Part shown: positions 5,005 through 6,511 of the stretch, piece after piece
Position numbering within the stretch: position 1 is the first letter of the stretch
Layout: every line of letters starts with the position of its first letter
DNA from: Clostridia bacterium
Lineage (GTDB): Bacteria; Bacillota_A; Clostridia; Oscillospirales; Acutalibacteraceae
Direction: 5' to 3'
Length of the DNA: 6,511 bases
Assembly: GCA_017547865.1 (NCBI GenBank)
Contig: JAFYOA010000057.1
Location: forward strand, 1-6,511
Notes under the pieces: model-generated
What the model was told of the DNA's origin: nothing
The model's database searches: none
Seen by the model: only the letters and a program-made list of their open reading frames with translations
Translations under genes and position numbers: made by a program

Positions 5005-5041
5005 AACCCCCTGCGCTGTGAAAGGCGTAAAGGGGGTTTTT
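5005..5041 (+). terminator. Intrinsic terminator after the MaoC gene (end of operon)
   Basis: AACCCCCT (5005-5012) pairs with AGGGGGTT (5031-5038). An inner CGCT (5014-5017) / GGCG (5024-5027) stem and the loop GTGAAA lie inside. It is followed by TTTTT. It lies 11 nt after the MaoC stop codon, a strong end to the transcript. Confidence 0.9.
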
Positions 5042-5107
5042 GTTGCCGTCGAATACTGCAGGGGTGAAAAAGTATACTTCGCAGGAACTGTAATTGGCCG
5101 TATGTTG

Positions 5108-5136
5108 TTGTTTTTTCTGCGGTTTTGCAGTACAAT
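5108..5136 (+). promoter_or_regulatory. Likely sigma-A promoter of the acetyltransferase gene
   Basis: TTGTTT (5108-5113) and TACAAT (5131-5136) are separated by 17 bp, with A/T-rich DNA at the -35 side. Transcription would start near 5143, about 45 nt before the ATG at 5188. It lies after a strong terminator, where a new promoter is needed. The -35 box is imperfect. Confidence 0.6.
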
Positions 5137-5187
5137 AAGCCCGGGCGGTATTTGCCGCAAAAGATCGTTTGGCATGGAGGAATAAGT

Positions 5188-5838
5188 ATGGAAAGACCTA
5201 TGCTTCGCCCGGAAACGGAAAAAGATTACCGGGCGGTGGAAAAACTGATCCGGGAGGCTTTTTGGAATGTATACCAGCCCGGAGCAACCGAGCATTACTT
5301 TGCGCATGCCATGCGTTCGCACCCGGATTTTATTCCGGAACTTGCCTATGTGCTGGAACTGGACGGCGAGGTGGTGGGCAGTATTTTGTACACCAAAGCA
5401 TGGCTGCAGGGCGCAGGCGGAGAGAAGAAAGAAATCCTCTCCTTCGGCCCCATCGCCGTGGCGCCCGCTCACCAGCGGAAAGGCTTCAGCCGCCTGCTGA
5501 TTGAGGGTACTTTTGAAAAAGCGCGGCAGCTGGATTACGATACCGTTGCGATTTTCGGCAATCCTGCAAACTATGTGGGCCGTGGTTTTGTCAGCTGCAA
5601 AAAGAAAAATGTTTGTCTGGGAGAAAATATTTATCCCACCGCTCTGCTGGTGCGGGAACTGGTTCCCGGTGCCCTGGATGGAGGCACGTGGCAGTACATT
5701 GCCAGCGATGCAGAAAGCTGCTGCGAAGATGCCGCCGCGGTGGATGCCTTTGATGCCACTTTCCCGCCCAAGGAAAAAGCCTGGCGCCCCAGCCAGGAGG
5801 AATTCTACATTTACAGTCATTCTTCTGTGGTGCGCTGA
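5188..5838 (+). CDS. GNAT-family N-acetyltransferase (YhbS-like)
   Basis: A 216-residue protein with the GNAT fold in its first two thirds. A strand with VLELDGEVVGSILYT (55-69) is followed by the acetyl-CoA binding motif A: FGPIAVAPAHQRKGFSRLLIE (86-106 region) with the pyrophosphate-loop QRKGFS (96-101). GNPANYVGRGF (124-134) resembles the G(D/N)PxYYxxxGF stretch of YhbS-like enzymes. The C-terminal part beyond about 160 is less conserved and rich in acidic residues. The ATG at 5188 is chosen because GGAGG (5176-5180) precedes it by 7 nt; the frame is open further upstream to a TTG at 5125, but that overlaps the promoter. The acceptor substrate (small amine, peptide or protein) is unknown. 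Its own promoter and the preceding terminator make it independent of the aromatic operon. Confidence 0.88.
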   Translation: MERPMLRPETEKDYRAVEKLIREAFWNVYQPGATEHYFAHAMRSHPDFIPELAYVLELDGEVVGSILYTKAWLQGAGGEKKEILSFGPIAVAPAHQRKGFSRLLIEGTFEKARQLDYDTVAIFGNPANYVGRGFVSCKKKNVCLGENIYPTALLVRELVPGALDGGTWQYIASDAESCCEDAAAVDAFDATFPPKEKAWRPSQEEFYIYSHSSVVR

Positions 5839-5894
5839 ACGACTTGTGCCGCAGATAAAATAAGAATACGGGTCTTATCCAAGGAGTTGTTTTT

Positions 5895-6511
5895 ATGGAA
5901 TACGGTATTAACATTGGTTACTTTACAAAGGGAATTTCTCTGGAAAAAGCCGCAGAACTGGTTGCCAGGGCTGGTTTTACCCAGCTGGATTACACGCCCC
6001 CGCTGCTGGAGGATAACTGGGACGCGGAAATGAAAAAGGCTGCGAAGATTTTTGCGGATAACGGCCTGTCCGTTCACCAGACCCACGCACCCTTTAACCG
6101 TTACGGCCGCTACGGCGATAAGCACATTCTGTGCATGGATCGCTGTGCCGAGGCAACGGAGTTTTTCGGTGCCAAATACATTGCTGTGCACGGCGATGAA
6201 TTTGATTTTGACAACCTGACCTTCACCCCGGAGGCGGCTCTGGCATATAAACACGATTATTTCCTGCCCTATGTGGAGCGCAGCGTAAAGAACGGCTACA
6301 AGCTGGCCTTTGAGACGGTGTTCGAAGATCATCCCACCCGCCGTCGCTATACCTCGCAGGCTGATGAACTGCTGGCGCTGATCAATTCTTTTAACGGTGA
6401 TGCCGCCTGCTGCTGGGACTTCGGCCACGGGCATGTTACCTTCCGCCAAAAGGCCGTGGAGCATATCCGTACCTTCGGTTCTCTCATTCAGTGCACCCAT
6501 CTGCACGATAA
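5895..6511 (+). CDS. Sugar phosphate isomerase/epimerase-like TIM-barrel protein, 3' end outside window
   Basis: The frame opens at ATG 5895 after AAGGAG (5881-5886) and runs off the end of the window with 205 complete codons. It begins MEYGINIGYFTKGISLEKAA. It shows the pattern of AP-endonuclease 2/xylose-isomerase-like barrels: HQTHAPFN (61-68), IAVHGDE (96-102), LAFET with Glu140, WDFGHGH with Asp175 and His178, and HLHD (202-205) at the cut end. Glu140, Asp175, His178 and the last His are the likely divalent-metal ligands. Related proteins isomerise or epimerise sugars or inositol derivatives; the substrate here cannot be named. It starts 56 nt after the acetyltransferase stop with no clear terminator or promoter between, so the two may be co-transcribed. 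Only the strand-specific motif content tells it from a long antisense frame on the other strand. Confidence 0.88.
   Translation, partial: MEYGINIGYFTKGISLEKAAELVARAGFTQLDYTPPLLEDNWDAEMKKAAKIFADNGLSVHQTHAPFNRYGRYGDKHILCMDRCAEATEFFGAKYIAVHGDEFDFDNLTFTPEAALAYKHDYFLPYVERSVKNGYKLAFETVFEDHPTRRRYTSQADELLALINSFNGDAACCWDFGHGHVTFRQKAVEHIRTFGSLIQCTHLHD

Noticed and set aside
5125..5187. Upstream TTG start for the acetyltransferase
   Set aside because: It overlaps the probable -10 box and lacks a ribosome binding site, while ATG 5188 has GGAGG at proper spacing and begins at the usual GNAT N terminus.
5817..6506. Minus-strand frame of 229 codons at the window end
   Set aside because: The + strand frame from 5895 has a good ribosome binding site and a xylose-isomerase-like motif series; the minus frame has neither.

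Overview
The window reads as chromosomal DNA of a Gram-positive anaerobe of the Clostridia, probably an Oscillospiraceae/Ruminococcaceae-type gut bacterium. This rests on the moderately high GC content, strong AGGAGG-type ribosome binding sites, a consensus sigma-A promoter, and the types of the encoded proteins. The assignment is inference; no rRNA or other marker gene is present. All recognisable genes lie on the + strand.

Layout: (1) 2-379 is the C-terminal end of an M42-family aminopeptidase, followed by a hairpin terminator. (2) 380-1072 holds no ordinary gene but is the most interesting part. A consensus promoter (TTGACA-17-TATACT) starts a leader of about 390 nt containing two consecutive leader-peptide attenuators. 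Each encodes a tiny Phe/Tyr-rich peptide (MKNNVFYFYFFKKGCPLL and MFSEKYFFDYFFKKGCP). Each is followed by an antiterminator helix that competes with an intrinsic terminator. (3) 1073-4446 is an aromatic amino acid operon: DAHP synthase, a fused chorismate mutase/prephenate dehydratase with ACT domain, and EPSP synthase. (4) 4538-4993 is a MaoC-like hotdog protein that may be the last gene of that operon, ended by a strong terminator. (5) 5188-5838 is a GNAT acetyltransferase with its own likely promoter. (6) 5895 to the window end is a xylose-isomerase-like TIM-barrel protein, cut by the window.

How they work together: the operon supplies entry to the shikimate pathway (DAHP synthase), its penultimate step (EPSP synthase) and the first two steps of the phenylalanine branch (PheA). 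The peptide codons suggest that low charged tRNA-Phe or tRNA-Tyr stalls the ribosome. Stalling would free a GGGCTGCCCG element to pair with CGGACAGTCC, which overlaps the 5' arm of the terminator, so transcription continues. RNA polymerase must pass two such switches in series. The first copy also has a perfect 7-bp 'protector' helix overlapping the Shine-Dalgarno of its peptide; the second copy has no obvious equivalent. The tandem arrangement is the main candidate for a previously undescribed system in this window.
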